This document shows, piece by piece, positions 42,050-55,416 of a stretch of DNA of 64,000 bases. Numbering within the stretch: position 1 is the stretch's first letter; each line of letters starts with the position of its first letter. The stretch is from Pelodera strongyloides (lineage: Eukaryota; Nematoda; Chromadorea; Rhabditida; Rhabditidae). The translations under genes and the position numbers were made by a program. Below the pieces are notes generated by a model. That model had not been told where the DNA came from and made no database searches. It worked only from the letters and a program-made list of their open reading frames with translations. The stretch covers positions 62,001 through 126,000 of the forward strand of contig JAANDG010000024.1 of assembly GCA_036852015.1 (NCBI GenBank), in the 5' to 3' direction.

Positions 42050-42302
42050 CTTTCATACTGGAAGGTTTTTGAAATGCATCGCGGGATGCTAACAATAAGT
42101 GGGGTCGAATTAAAAAAAAAAGGCCGGTATTTCGCTTTAAAGCGATGTAACATTCGGTTTTTGAAACGTATGGTGCTGGTCCATATACTGTATTCAAATA
42201 ACTGTGCAATACTGCGCGATGTTTCTACATTCATTAGCATCAATCTATATGGTAATGCAGTTGCCCAACATACGTTTCAAAAACCTGTTATTATACCGCT
42301 AG
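42050..42302. mobile_element. Two abutting family 2 MITE fragments
   Basis: One fragment ends GGCCGGTATTTCGCTTTAA at about 42141 and the next starts TTAAAGCGATGTAACATTCG at the same TTAA. It ends with CATACGTTTCAAAAACC and TATACCGC near 42300. Tail-to-head insertion into one TTAA is suggested. Confidence 0.65.
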
Positions 42303-44171
42303 AGCAAAATTGTGTGGTACTTGGCATTTGATTACTAAAACCCTTGTTACGAAATAAATCTTTACACTAACACTGTGCAAAATATTTTTTGCGTAATGGT
42401 ATGAATGTAAGATACACATGTAATAGAAAGGAAGGTAAATATTTGCCAAACGTGACAACTGGGAACAATAAAAATATGCTAAATTTAAACGCCGTCAGAC
42501 CAATATTAAACAAATGGTAAAAAAAATGAACTGCAGTCTGTAGTTCGCCACTTCTTTTAGCATAAAACATGAACTAGAGATTACTAATTTTGTAATGTTT
42601 AAGTTTAGTGGATTTGTAGTCTTTTGTGGAAAAAACACTGCCGAGCGACTCTTGTATTTTTTTCCAGATAATCTTGGTCTATTTTGTCCTAGGCTGAAGA
42701 CGCGTAATCTTTGAATACTGTAGCCGTAAATTATTTATTTTCTTTGTTATATTCTAGGCTATGTATAAAAGCAAGGTCAGCCCCGGGGATAGTGCTGATA
42801 ATAACTTTACTAATTGAGATTAAAAGTTACGAAGACAAGTTAGAGATAAAACTGGGTAAAAATCGAATGTACGGCCGGTTTTTATCCGTTGGCTTATTCC
42901 AAAGACAGGAAACAGAAAGAATGCTCAATAATCTGTGTTGCATCATTTTTCAACCGGTCGACTAATTTATTGCACTTGTTTTCCATATATTTATTTGATT
43001 GTTTACGACAGTTGTACCAAATCAGAAGAAGATGAATTGATGCAAAATATGAAAAGAGAGTAACATACTCTTCCATGGCTGGGGAACACAACAAGGAAGT
43101 GTCAACTTGACTGCTGACTGCACAAAACACAATATGATCTATAAGTTGATCCATAAAATATATAAAAAGTGAAAATCTAGCAATATTAGCTTTTCATCTT
43201 TATTTAATAAACGACCTGGGCCAACAGTTCACGCATTTTTATGAAATTATAGTATTTCTTTGTCGAAAAAACATAAATTTTAATGTGAGATAACATAATA
43301 GACTGTGATTCAGCACTGATTGTGAGTACTGTTTGTGTGAGTCTGGAATCCGTGTCTGTATGTATGTTGGATCAATTGCCTATTATTAAGCACGCAAGCG
43401 GAACATCAACTCTACTACCGTACATAAAATGATTTGGATTTGTCTGATCAAAATTCCGGTTCTTTCATTCGTATTATGCCAAAAAATATATCGAAAACTT
43501 GTTGTGAAAAGAGTACAAAAGTATGAAATACTGGGTCGCGTTCAAATGGGAAATGGGTTATTAGATGAAAAAAAAACGAATAAATACTATGTTAATTGAT
43601 TAATTATCGGTAGTAAATAAAAAAACATGAGAATATGTAGTAGAACATTATAAGTAAGTGATACTTATCGTATTAATTGAAAATTAAAATTAAAATTTAG
43701 TAGTACTAAATGTGGATAAAAAACAATAGAAAAAATAAAGGAATCAAGGTGTGTAACCTCTTTCAGTCTTTCATTGAACAAGAAGGCCATTTTGAAATGA
43801 CCTTGACTCTTTTCTTTTCTATATATAATACTGCCGTTTACATGTGACAAAAAGAGAAACAAGAGAGCAGAGTACAATTTTTGTGTTTAGTACTTACTAA
43901 AAATTAGCTAACTAGTCCACTTACATTTCATTTACTAGTTTATTCTGAGGCTGGCAACGCTGGTAATCCTAAACCTACTGTAGATGTAGATCAAAAGCCC
44001 CTTTTACCCCTAAACCTACTGTAGATGTAGCGCGTCTCACTTCTCTATTTTATTTTGCCATATGAAAGGCTATGGCTACATCGTTACAAAGTTACAACGA
44101 GATAATGTAATTGCCTAGCGAATTTTCTCTGGTGTGCAATGTTTTTTTTTGTTGGGGAGAAATTTCTAATT
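42303..44171. other. Intergenic, no firm gene
   Basis: AT-rich. Two minus-strand frames were considered as upstream ATPase exons: 43154-43068 (MDQLIDHIVFCAVSSQVDTS..) and 43791-43759 (MAFLFNERLKE before a GTTACA donor). Neither has a convincing acceptor or a required partner, so they are not annotated as coding. Confidence 0.45.
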
Positions 44172-44382
44172 TAAAGGGTCGGGCCCGCCAAATTGAACCT
44201 ATGTCTATTATTTATTCATAATTTATATAAAGGGTGTTTATTATAAAATATACAGACTAAGTTTCAACCGGATTCACCAAAAAGGGGCTTTACAAGTGAG
44301 TTTACTTCACATTATACAGTACTGAAGCATAATTCAAAGGTGCGCATGCAAATTTGCAGCTTTGGTGGGCCCGACCCTTTAA
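44172..44382. mobile_element. TTAA-flanked MITE, family 1, copy B
   Basis: TTAAAGGGTCGGGCCCGCC at the left and GGTGGGCCCGACCCTTTAA at the right; 211 bp. It has the same termini as 30798-31199 with a shorter, different centre. Confidence 0.85.
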
Positions 44383-44549
44383 ATTCCATCAATTAACAGG
44401 GTTGGTCATTGATCGAACAAAATCACATGCTTGAGAGAGAGAGAATGGTGAAAGTGCAATAATTGTACGATTATTGTCCGCAAACTAGACATGTAGACAG
44501 TTTAAAATAAAGATCTCCGGTTATGTTTCGAAATATAAAACTCATCAAA

Positions 44550-44780
44550 GCGATATAACGGCCGGTCTTTGAAACGTATTTTGAACGAATGCACTACATT
44601 AACATATGTCGCATGCAAATTAATGTAATCAGTCTAATAATCGCGCAGTAGTCGCGCAGTTATTTGCATACACTCATCGGACGGCATACGTTTCAAAATC
44701 ATACGGCTTTAGAGCGAAATGCCGGCTGGTTTTTGAAACGCATCGTGGACAACTGAATTCTTACATATTTATGCAAAGTT
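44550..44780. mobile_element. Family 2 MITE copies, degraded
   Basis: AAGCGATATAACGGCCGG at the left, a complementary end GGCATACGTTTCAAAATC near 44680-44700, then the start of another copy (GCGAAATGCCGGCTGG) near 44718. Confidence 0.6.
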
Positions 44781-45770
44781 GCTCGAATTTAGCTCGATTT
44801 TTTATTCTGATTTATGGTCATTTGCACATTTTCGGAAGAACTATAAATACAAATGAACGAAAATCTTTCTAATGATACAACTATAGCGAACAACTATAGC
44901 GAGTCTTCTATCAAAAAAAGAAGAGACAACTACAGAGTCCGTTTTACAGCATGATTGCCGGGTCTCGGTTCAAAATTCAACTTTTACAGTTATTAATCAT
45001 GTGCGCGAATGGAAAGAGCGAGAAAAATGTCACGTTTTCTGATATTCGTTTGTAGATAAATTGCAAGGAAATGATAGTATTGCAAGTATCAGCAAAATAC
45101 TATGAGGTTTGATGTTAACAACTGACTGGGTGCGCCAACTCTATAGCTGAATGATAAAAAAATAGTAGAATATACATTTTAAAAGAAATCAATGGCTTTG
45201 TGAGTGGAGTTTCAAATGTATGCATTTTGAACACTTCCTTCCGGTTGGCCTACATGGGAAACGACCGCGCCCGTTTCGTGGCACTGGTTCGTGACTATTT
45301 GGTGACGGTTTTCGAGCCACGGACCGCCGTTGGCCCTGCATAGCGAAGCGCCAAAATTTTCGCTGAGCGTTTCGCTAGTTTTCTCTATCTATTTGCCCAT
45401 GCACTGTGTCCTTGCAATAGGCTGCCGCTGATAATTGACTACCTTTCGCTAGGCGGTAATAATTGTTTCGCCGAGCTGTACCCAAAGGTCGACCCAGTAA
45501 TTATCAAACTAAAAATCATAAAACACAGTACATCACAAAATACTTTTTAAATCATTTAATGCACTTTACATCATGCACAATCATCATATTTTATAAAACA
45601 ATACATAAATCAGTCAACTTTGACCAACCAAAGCTAGGTTACACCATTCTGAGAGTCATGTGCATAGCACTGAACAATTTGGGACCAATTTCTAATATAG
45701 TTTTGATGCATCTTATATAATAATGTTTATTGGAATCTTACTATGTAAGACTGTATTTTAACACAAAGGC

Positions 45771-45943
45771 TTAAAGCGGCATAACGGCCGGTTTTTGGAA
45801 CGTATGATGGACAGATGGACAACTGCATTCCAATGCATGTGAGCTGGAATTGAGCTCGATTGTAATCATACACATTTGTATATCATGCTTTGGAATGCGC
45901 TGCTCCAAAATCCTTTTTAAAACCGACGGTTATACTGCTTTAA
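45771..45943. mobile_element. TTAA-flanked MITE, family 2
   Basis: TTAAAGCGGCATAACGGCCGG at the left and CCGACGGTTATACTGCTTTAA at the right; 173 bp; TTAA at both ends. It is the same size as the 5226-5399 copy. Confidence 0.8.
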
Positions 45944-46440
45944 TGTTAAATATATGAAAAAAAAACTACTAGCCCTGTACAAATAGGACCCCGTTTTTGG
46001 CACGTTTAAAAATGACGTAGAATCAGACTAGAATAAAGCCATTACATATTAATATTCACATAAACATAAAAAATTACCGTCTAAACATAATTAGAACTCT
46101 AAAATTCACACGCTTCACATAGAACAAATAACAATATGGCATAAATGCATCACTCGTAAAAGCAATCGGAGAAAATAAAACAAATATATAATTATTTGTT
46201 AGAAAATAAGTATCAGCTGTAATATTTGCACTACAATTTAAAGCTATACCGTATACGAGAGCACCACAGTAATCAATATGTTAGTGTGACATCTAAACAA
46301 CTGAATTGTACATAAAGTAGCAAACTACCTTGACAACAAATTTTTGGGCACTAGCAATTAGCAATGTCGAGAAAGGACTTATAGAGAAATAAAATAATGA
46401 GACGACAAAAATAAAATAAAAATAAACGCGAACTACACGT

Positions 46441-48710
46441 CTACATAGGTCGATCCATCTTCATGAAGTATATCGACCAGTACCTGAAAATATAAATTAC
46501 TTTTTCTCTTCTTAACTTTGTCTTTTCTTCCATTCACATATCCATAAGCAAGTACAGTATGCATACTAGCTAATACGTGCACTGTACTAATTTACTATGG
46601 TATGACAGGAACACGAAAACGTGTTTTTATGGCCGTTTCAATCACACTTCATATATGGTCATGCAGACATGCTAAATCTTAATACCTAAAATTGCAAGAA
46701 CAAGCGATCAAAAGTAGACTGAATGCATAGAAAACAACTTACGTAACATTGAAAACAAGAAACGAGAGCGGGAACATAATCATTGAGCATCTGTCTACCT
46801 GAAGAAAAGATTCATGATACTTGTTTAGACTTGCTGTGTTTTGTCTCTGAAGGCTCAAAGGGCTCACTTCGACGCCGATCGCTATTTGGTTAGATCTCTA
46901 TATGGTACAGGTGTTAGTAATTAGTACCATAATAAGATAATCAATCATTAGATAAAAGGATTTGAGACTACATCCATTAACACTCAGTTACCTGTACACT
47001 TGTGACCGTCCAATCTCGATCGGGCGGGCAAATTGAATAGATAATTCGCTGGACAAAAGCACGCCAGCGGGCACGCTTTTTCGGCTCATAGTCTCCTTCT
47101 TCACCGTGAGAATGATTCTAAAGGATATATTGATTGACTGTTGAAAATAAAATATCAATTGGTCAACCTGTAAGCAAAATGAAAAGTCTTTATTTTTTAA
47201 ATCTGTAAACTAGACGTGTTTGGATTTTGTGGTTAAAAGATTTCGCCGTTACATGTGCGATACCCCTTGTGGAACCAGCAAATATTGTATGTTATTCTTG
47301 TTGTTACATTTTTGCAATTAGCGTTTTACAATTTTTATTAGGATAAACTAAGCTTACATTCTCTATTAATTTATTATCGGCCCCCATCGGAGGTGTGTAT
47401 GTGGGTTGTACAGCGTTTGTCTGCATTATAGGCTCTTTCGGCGGTGCTGGGGTAGAGGACTGCAATAAATATTAATTAATTGATAGGGATTACTCTACAT
47501 TATAAAGGCAATACTTCACCTAAACATTTCCAGGAAACCATGATATAGTATAGCAGCGTTAGGACGCTCTTCTGCGGTCATCTGCACGGGACCAGCCATA
47601 GTTTTTGATAATACTTGGAAAGAGCTGGGGCGTCATCGCTTACGTAGAGAGGGAGGTAACTATGTCGCTCACAACACGCACCTGCTCCCAATCTCCACAT
47701 TTTTTCATAGCCATATGTAAATTTGTAAGGCTTACTAAACATAAACAGTGCGCATATAGGCATAGGAATCATACCTCTTTTTCCTTTTCCTTATCGGCTG
47801 CCGCTTTCAGAACACTGAACATGCTCCTTTTCTTCACTCCATCACCACCATTTTGAGTAACTTTTCCGGCTTCTTTCCTAGTTTTTCTAAAGATAAACAT
47901 AAATGTGTGTTCTTTTATTTTCAGCTTTTAGAGAGAATCATAAAGTAAAAATACGGGAGACGAGTGACCAGTCTTTATCTAGGTATAGAGAAAGCTTGGA
48001 GTTTTTCGGTAACCAAAAGTCGAGTTATCTGTACACCTAGCAAACGACCCTGACTACGACAGGTTAACTACAAAACATTCTAGGAGGGACCTCCGCCGCG
48101 GACTTGATGTCTCTATCTCTAGTATAAAAATGCAAACAACTTTTTTTTTTCAAAAAGTAGCTACAGTGTGGGTTTTTCTAGTCTTACCACGCGTCAAGCT
48201 TTTTTTTATAACTGGAAATAAATACATATGCAGAAAAAATAGAAAAAAATACCGTATTTGGTTTAACCAGTGTCCAAGTACTTTTGAACCAATTTGCCGT
48301 TCTCGTTCCCATCTAAAACAATTGTCAAAAGTGACTCAATAAGACTCAAAAGTTACTGCTTGCACTTCAAGTGTAATTGTGTAATGCTTCAGAAGCACAG
48401 TATCCACAAGAGATCCCGGTGATACTCATCGTAAGTAAATATTTTATATTAAAATAATCTTCATAAACTTCCTGGAAACTGCGAAAAGATACCGCCTCAA
48501 AAAATGAATCAACAACAATAAAAATAACAATAAGCTAATAAGCACTTACTAATAAAGTATAAATAAAATACACACCGATTTAGCTGGCAAACAATGGCCA
48601 ATTCCACTAAAGTCATGAAGATGAAAATAACAGAGAAGATCATCCATACATCAAGGCACTGAAAAGTGGATCGGACTACGAAATAGGAAAAATCTGTTCT
48701 CTTACCGTTG

Positions 48711-48770
<60 letters not shown>

Positions 48771-51700
48771 GCGCTCCGTGTTCCATAAGTTATAACGATA
48801 TGTCCTCACAAACATAAATAAAGAGACTGTATAACGCAACCACTTACCTTGATATAACTGACACGTGGCAAATGTCGTAAGACATTTCCGAATTGGAAAG
48901 TCAGCGCTAGAAGAGAAGATACGCCGAGCGTAATTCTAAAAAAAAATCAGGTTTATTGTAGAAAAAATTCGTTTTGACTCTTTTCCTGAATTCTCCTGTC
49001 ACAAAACGCATTGTAAGATAAAAGCAACATCAATTATCGCCACTGAGAAAAGTTGCCTTGCAAAATTCGAGGTTTCACGTTTGGCCTCGAAAACGCTTAG
49101 GAGATGTCTAATGACTGCCCGCGGACAGCGCTGCCCACTTCCAAGAATCTCACATTTTGTTAGCTTATCACGTGTGCCAGAGACCAAAAATGCTTACTAT
49201 GAATACATTATAATTATAAAAGGTGACCGTACCTTGCCGACACACTCCTCACATCAAAAAAGAACCCGACCCAACTTGAGATTACGGTAATTGAAGTGGG
49301 GAAGTAGGACTGGAACAGGTAGAAACCGTAGCGGCGAGCGAACGTGAACTTTACCTGAAAAATAGTTAGTTGGAACTGGTAACAAATATTTGGTAGAAAA
49401 TGAGGCAAGGCTGCTTTTGAGACTGCGATCCAGACCCCAGAGGAGTAGGAACTGCGAATCCGAGTCTTGTTATATCATTCTACCCCATCATTCATACAAC
49501 TGTGTACTTGTAAATTTTATTATTGACACGGCTTAAAATGCCCAAGTAAATCAATACCTTGGCTCGATCCCAGATACCATTCGGGTACTCTAACCTTTCA
49601 TGATCGGTTGACCATCCAATCAGGTCGAAATCAGGCAATTCGACCTAAAATACCATTATACTCACACATTGCTAGTCGTCGTCCTCAATGTTTTTTCTAA
49701 AATATAGTTTCTGAGTAGGACAAAATATCAGAGTCTACCCAAAGTAGTAGATGTCAAACATATATTCCATACTTTTTCCATCATTGTCACAGGCGTATCA
49801 TGCCATAGCAGTCGTACTTCGTCCGAATTAAAGGAATATGATTCGAGCACAACCTGAACATTACTTATTGCAAGTACCTGGAAATTTTATGGAATTTCTC
49901 AACATTTTCACTCTTAGTAAGCAAATAATTCAAATAATTACTCGCTTTAGTTGAACAATTCTAATTGACTAATAGATATAGCTAAAATGCAATACACGTA
50001 CAGGTACAGAGTTACGCACGCCTAACAGAGAATTATTGTTGCAAGCACGCGTGACACATGATACTTACAAACGTAACTGAAGAAGTAAAGTAGTTGATAT
50101 AATTAAAAACTAAATTACCTCGCAACTCAACGAATCAAAGGGAAACATCTTCAGGTCGACTTTGCACGGTGCTTGTGTGTGTAACCTGCAATACGGTACA
50201 TTTTATACGATAATACATGCAACCGTAGCCGAGATTCTCAATTTACAGTGTTGTTTCAAGTCTACCGTATTCCGCCCGCTATATATTTAGCTTCCAAACG
50301 TTGCGAGCATCGTTCACGAACTACAACACCTGCATTTAGAGTGCAGTAATCTTGCAAAGGCTAATTGCCCCCAGTCCTGATGTTGTCATAATTAGCTAAT
50401 TATATAATCGTAGATTGCCTAATGTCCACTTCCTAGCCACAAAAAGCACACAGTTATCACAGATTTCTGCTTGTGTCTGTCAAAAGTTTCTCACGGCTGT
50501 TCACATCTTTTTGATGTTCTGGTGACAGTTTCAAAAGATTTTTCAGGCATTTTTCCATCACGTTTGATTATTGATAGCTTTGTTCCGCAATGTGGTCAGC
50601 GAGCAAAGTTGAGGATATAAATATACAAAGTACAAAATATTGGCACACCAATTGATTTGCTCAATAAATTTCCTAGCTTCTATTTTTTTGCAATTTAACG
50701 GAAAAGATCGAAAATCACAACATGTACAACATGTTTTAACTCACCGAAAATTACTCCACACAAGTCCATTCTCGTACAAGATGATGAACGTATTCTCGGA
50801 CGGAGATGAGTGAATATGTGAGCTCTTACTATTGATTATACAGGTATCCGGAGTCCATATACGTTTACGAAAATCACTTTTCAATGTGATATTCGTTGTA
50901 CACACGTTCAGATGCTGCAAGAATGAAAGCAATGATCATAACTGTAGAGGTCAGCCCCGTGGAAACCTTGCTCGAAGTATAGTGTGGAGAGAATGCTAGG
51001 CGGCTAGGCCGCTCCCCGCTACACCATCAGACCGATAGTCTATTTTTTCACAGCGGGCCAAACTGGGTTACAAGATATTACCTTGAAACTCAGTCGCGGG
51101 TCCTGCCATATTTCACTGTACATAACATCCAACGAAAAATCAGCGGTGATTTCAGAAATACCCGATATGCTCTAAAAATGGCATGTTAGGAGGTAGGCGT
51201 ACTTCAATCTTTGTGTAACTTTGGAAAATTTGCATTCTTTACTATCGTCAGATCTAACGCTGTATATGCTGGACGTAAATCGGAGTAACCAACAAGTTAT
51301 TCGGTTTTGTTTCACTGCACACACTAATGTAATAAAAAGCGAGTAAATCGCAGATGGGACCTAACTGACCTAAGTAAGTGAAAAAGTAAAGAATCAAATT
51401 ATATTACTCTCGTACCTGAACATGTAATTCCATCGTTACATTAACACCCTCGGCCTCTGGTAATAGATGGACGTCATAGTCAGTCAATAGAGTATCAATC
51501 AACTTTCCAAGATTTATACTATTACGCGTGCACCTAAAATACCCAGATTTACTTATTTCACGAGTTTTGTTGCGCTGTTTCACGTGAATCTCTATATATA
51601 TTCAGTAGATAGCACAGTACGACACGACACGATACGATAGAGAGTGCGATAACTTTATCATCGTTACCTTTCGGAAGTGAGTGCACCGCCGGTAACCGTT

Positions 51701-52637
51701 AAAAAGCAGAGGGCGAAGAAAAACCTGGAAATTATTTGAATAAGTATTGTGCAAACGACTGGGTGAAGTAGGCGCGCGCCAGCTTTAAAATCTGCTCGTG
51801 AAATGCACGCCAAATGGAAATGACGCAAGTTGCGCGCCATTTCTGCGCTGCTCGCACGCCAAGCATAAATTTGCACGCGTGCGCCATATAGATTCCAACT
51901 GCAAGAAGGAATCCCTAATCGGCACCACCTCCCTCCATACATATATGTTCTTACAACTACTGAACCCTGATGTCGCCTTTATTCCTCATTTTCTAATCTT
52001 TACAATTAACCTCAATTTTCAGAACTCTCTATAAAATGTTGCTCGAAGTGGGCAGATAACGGAAAAACGCACTTTTTTGTCCAATTTACAAATTGGTTAA
52101 TCTAAATTTCGGCCAGAAATGGTTCTTGCAAGAAAGAGCAATGCAGAAAGGAACATCTAGTTTTTTTATCGTGTTTGTCTAATGTTGCGATAACGGCAAA
52201 AGTGAAAATAAAACTTTTTTTAAACCCACTTCAACAATATTAACTTTTGCAGTACTCTTATATTTGGCTTCCTGTAACGGAAGCTTCTAACAGTCGCGGT
52301 GCAAACAAAAAAGAAGATCTTCCACAGCTGAGCGGCGCACGACCTCTAATTGGCAGGTGCGCAGGGGCGTTAGTGATCCGCTAGTTGGCGCACCTGTTGA
52401 GAACATGAGGTAAACTATCGCGCCCTTTTGGCGCACGTGCTGCGCAACAGACAACAAGGTGCAGCAAGAGGAATTGGAAGAGGTTCACCACTTTGCAGGA
52501 TCTTTTTTGCGCGGCGACCGCGCGGAGTTTTCATCACTGTTACGTTAGCGAAAAAAAAATCGGTTAAAACGATAAATGAATAAGTGAAGAGGCAAAAATC
52601 AAACAATAATGGCAATACGGTACCTTCTCAAATTCAT
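46441..52637 (-). CDS. lgc-46: Cys-loop acetylcholine-gated chloride channel, LGC-46/ACC family
   Basis: Sixteen exons on the minus strand: 52637-52624, 51724-51668, 51533-51416, 51171-51082, 50914-50745, 50185-50119, 49853-49773, 49644-49558, 49354-49233, 48935-48848, 48658-48576, 47886-47775, 47459-47358, 47117-46992, 46798-46743, 46483-46441; 471 residues, complete. Signal peptide [18 protein letters not shown]. The extracellular domain has WTPDTCIIN and the Cys-loop [15 protein letters not shown] (13 residues between cysteines). M1 is [21 protein letters not shown]2 is [17 protein letters not shown] preceded by SVSA (anion-type entrance), M3 is [20 protein letters not shown], and M4 is [15 protein letters not shown] basic, Ser/Pro-rich M3-M4 loop is encoded by three exons. 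C. elegans LGC-46 is a presynaptic ACh-gated chloride channel that inhibits release. Family assignment is strong; the exact orthologue is less sure. A uORF touches the start codon. Confidence 0.92.
48716..48768. repeat. (CT)n microsatellite in a receptor intron
   Basis: About 26 uninterrupted CT units followed by CGCGCG, in the intron between 48848 and 48658 of the LGC gene. Confidence 0.95.
51750..51900. repeat. GC-rich patch in receptor intron 2
   Basis: Repeated GCGCGCCA, TGCACGCCAA and GCACGCGTGCGCC words form short inverted pairs. A comparable patch lies at 52320-52540 in intron 1. They resemble the GC-rich fold-backs elsewhere, but ends cannot be set. Confidence 0.4.
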
Positions 52638-52663
52638 GTCTCGTTGGCAGAGCAATACATCAT
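52634..52663 (-). promoter_or_regulatory. uORF overlapping the receptor start codon
   Basis: In the 49-nt leader, an ATG at 52663 opens a nine-codon frame (MMYCSANET) whose TGA shares its bases with the main ATG in ATGA (52637-52634). Such overlap allows terminating ribosomes to restart on the receptor frame. Confidence 0.65.
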
Positions 52664-52685
52664 CCACTGGTATAAGGAATCGCTT

Positions 52686-52693
52686 GCTGCAAA
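52686..52693 (-). promoter_or_regulatory. Probable spliced-leader acceptor of the receptor gene
   Basis: CTTTGCAG on the minus strand ends at 52687, 49 nt before the ATG. No upstream cis exon was found. Confidence 0.5.
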
Positions 52694-54791
52694 GAAATAA
52701 TAGAAAAAAAATTGAACACATAAGAGGCACAGATTCAAGACGCGAAAGTTGAACTTCAGGCAAAGAATACAGCAACATGCACAGACATCTTAGTGTTCCT
52801 TTTGGTCTTTACAAAATTCACGTTTTTGCCTCATTTTTCTTTGCCTTATCCATCGACCAATAAAGATTCTATTAATGGAGAATAATTTAGTATAACACAA
52901 CATGAGTTTCTAATAGATAATAGCAACAAACAAAAGGAACAAAAACATTTCACTACCTCTTTATTGCTGTAATGACTAGTAGTAAGGAAATGAACACACG
53001 GCTAACGGAATTTGCAATGGATTTGCAAACAGGCATAGGCTTCGATCTTGCGAGTAAAAAAGGAGAGATATTTATGTAGCAAATGAGCCGTTGACACGCT
53101 AAATGGTGGGACACAATCGAATGAATGATTATTAGACGACACTGGGAGCAAAGTGACAGAGAATCCTGGAGATACACTCAAAGTGCGCATCAAAATGCGT
53201 CTACGTCACTTAGTAGAGAATTCGTCTCTAGGTTTGGTATATAAGTGCGGCACTGAAAAGGATAACTATGCAATGTTTCATGGTTCTGACTCATAAGCGT
53301 TCAAAGACAAAAATGTAGTCAAGACGAATAAATCTTGGACGAGGACACCCTCTTGAAGACGTGCAAAGAGGAATTGTCTGCAGTGGGTTCAAAGGTATGA
53401 GAACAGAGGGAAGAAGAGAGAGAGATAGAGAGAGCGAGATAGAGGGAGAGAGAGAGAGAGAGAGAGAGATAGAGTGAGAGAGAGATAGAAAGAGAGAGAG
53501 AGGAGAGCGTAAGAAAATAGGAATTTCAAGAGGACAAGAAATAAAGAATTGGGAGAGACATTGTGTTGGAGAGAGAGACCTGAGGGAGAGAGGGAACTCA
53601 TAGGATTCATGCGGATTCCGCCAGAGACTATAGAGCATTGAGACAGAGAGACAATTTTCTATGGGAAATCACTCCTGATTTTTTCAGGAAGAATTATTCC
53701 CCCTGAAAAAAATGAGACCACTTTCAAATTGACAAATAAAATGCAAATGTAGCATATCAAAGTTAATCATGAAAACTGAAATATGACGTCCTGTGAAACG
53801 TGCAAAACTGTAATTTGTAATGGAATGATTTAGGTTGTTCTTATATATAGGAACATAATTTTCTTCCCGTCGTTTAGCGAAAAAAAGTTAAGTCGAAAAA
53901 ATTCAATCGAAAAAAAACAAGAATGAACACATGGGCACTTTGCCTGAAGACGACCACAATTCTTCATCTGTAACCGGAAAGAAGCTGCGGAAAGTTCAAA
54001 ATCCGAATTAGCCGTTGATCTCGGGGTAAAAGAGAGATGAAAAAAACAAATCAACTTCCATATTTCCTTTTTGTTTCTTCTCTGCTCCTCAATGTTACAC
54101 AGAGAAAGACCTTTCAGAGATGGATTTTACAGAGGGAAATAGCACTGTGATTGAGGAGTGGATAGAGAGGGAAATCTGACTAGATAATGACCGTGATCAA
54201 GAGATCGCTGACATGTCAAATGGGAAATCATGGGGATAAAAGGGGATGAACCTTATGGTGACTGAAATGAGCAAGCAGCAAGAGAGAGAGAGAGAGAGGA
54301 CTAGAGAGATAGGGAGAGAGAGGCGAGTGAGAGAGAGAGTGACATAGAGATGATAAGGAAGTTAACTAAAACCTCAAGATGATTGGCAGTGTGTCCCGTA
54401 TTTTAGACGATGGGAGCCTGGTGAGGTGTTTGAGGTTTGAGCTGTTGGCAGCAAAGGCTTATTACATGCCCAAGCTCACTCAGAGTAACAAAAATAAACT
54501 GTAACAAGTTCCTTTGGAACGTAAGTGTTCGATTACACGCGATATCTAGCCACGAAAAGTTCAGGCATCAACAAGTTCAACAAGTTCAACACGGATAACA
54601 GTAAATAATACTACCTACACCTAACAGTAAGAGTAAGAATAGACCTACGCATGGTACTCGAAGCCTGAAATATTGACAGTTTGGTTAGATAGACTAACCT
54701 AGTTAATTTCAATAAAATACTCTTTAATTAAATAAAGAATTTGTATTTAAATTGTTGTTTTTGTTCTTACATTTCAAAAAACATGTTCACA
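52694..54791. repeat. Purine-rich intergenic DNA with (GA)n tracts
   Basis: GA-rich simple-sequence tracts at 53400-53590 and 54281-54345. SLSLSLS-type open frames on the minus strand come from these. No gene recognised; the receptor promoter would lie at the left edge. Confidence 0.7.
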
Positions 54792-54796
54792 ATACG

Positions 54797-55249
54797 TGTC
54801 GTGACTGCACGACCACTCTTTTATATATATTGGACTTATTACCGTAATACTAGGGTTTATATTCCCGCTTACCCTTATCACCAATACCGTAACCGTAATA
54901 GGTTAATTATTATACTTGGCCTAAATTGGGCATATTCTTTGCATTCGTACTGTGTAGTCGATAAGACTTAGGGCTGCGTGCCCGTATTATTCCGTCACCC
55001 TAGACGCTAGCTCTCCCACGCTATCATTCATATTCTAGAACTATACCGAGCTCTGAAAGAGATCGGTGATCTTTGAGAGGCAATAGGTGAAACCGACGCC
55101 CGGATCATAAACTTACCATTGCGGTACTTTCTTCTTTGTGCTTGTATTGCCCCGCGCCGTACTAATAAACTCTTTATATAAACTGTCTCTCTTACTGGAC
55201 TGCGGGTCGGAAGACGAAAGCACAATCACAAACAGTGCCAGTCTTTTCA
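54797..55249 (+). repeat. 5' LTR
   Basis: 453 bp from TGTCGTGACTGCACGACC to CAGTCTTTTCA. It contains TTTATATATATTGG near the start and AATAAACTCTTTATATAAAC toward the end, which could serve as promoter and polyadenylation elements. Confidence 0.92.
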
Positions 55250-55275
55250 TGGTACCCCAACCCGGGATCGAACTG
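55250..55275 (+). other. Primer-binding site
   Basis: TGGTACCCCAACCCGGGATC, directly after the LTR, is complementary to a tRNA 3' end including CCA. The match seems to run on into the T arm (GGTTCGATCCCGGG on the other strand). The tRNA identity cannot be fixed here. Confidence 0.75.
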
Positions 55276-55416
55276 TGACCTCATTAAAACGGCGTGAAAC
55301 ATCGTCTTCTATTAAACAAATTTGAACTTTATTTTTTCAAATTGCAACTTTTTTTTAAATACTTTTCCTTGCTCCCTGGTTTTTGACATTTGTCGATTTG
55401 CTCACTTCGTTCCACG

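Noticed and set aside
43068..43154. MDQLIDHIVFCAVSS.. as the first ATPase exon
   Set aside because: No acceptor or leader signal and no phase-compatible path to the exon at 41244.
53291..53638. Ser/Leu-rich open frames on the minus strand
   Set aside because: Translation of (GA)n simple sequence.
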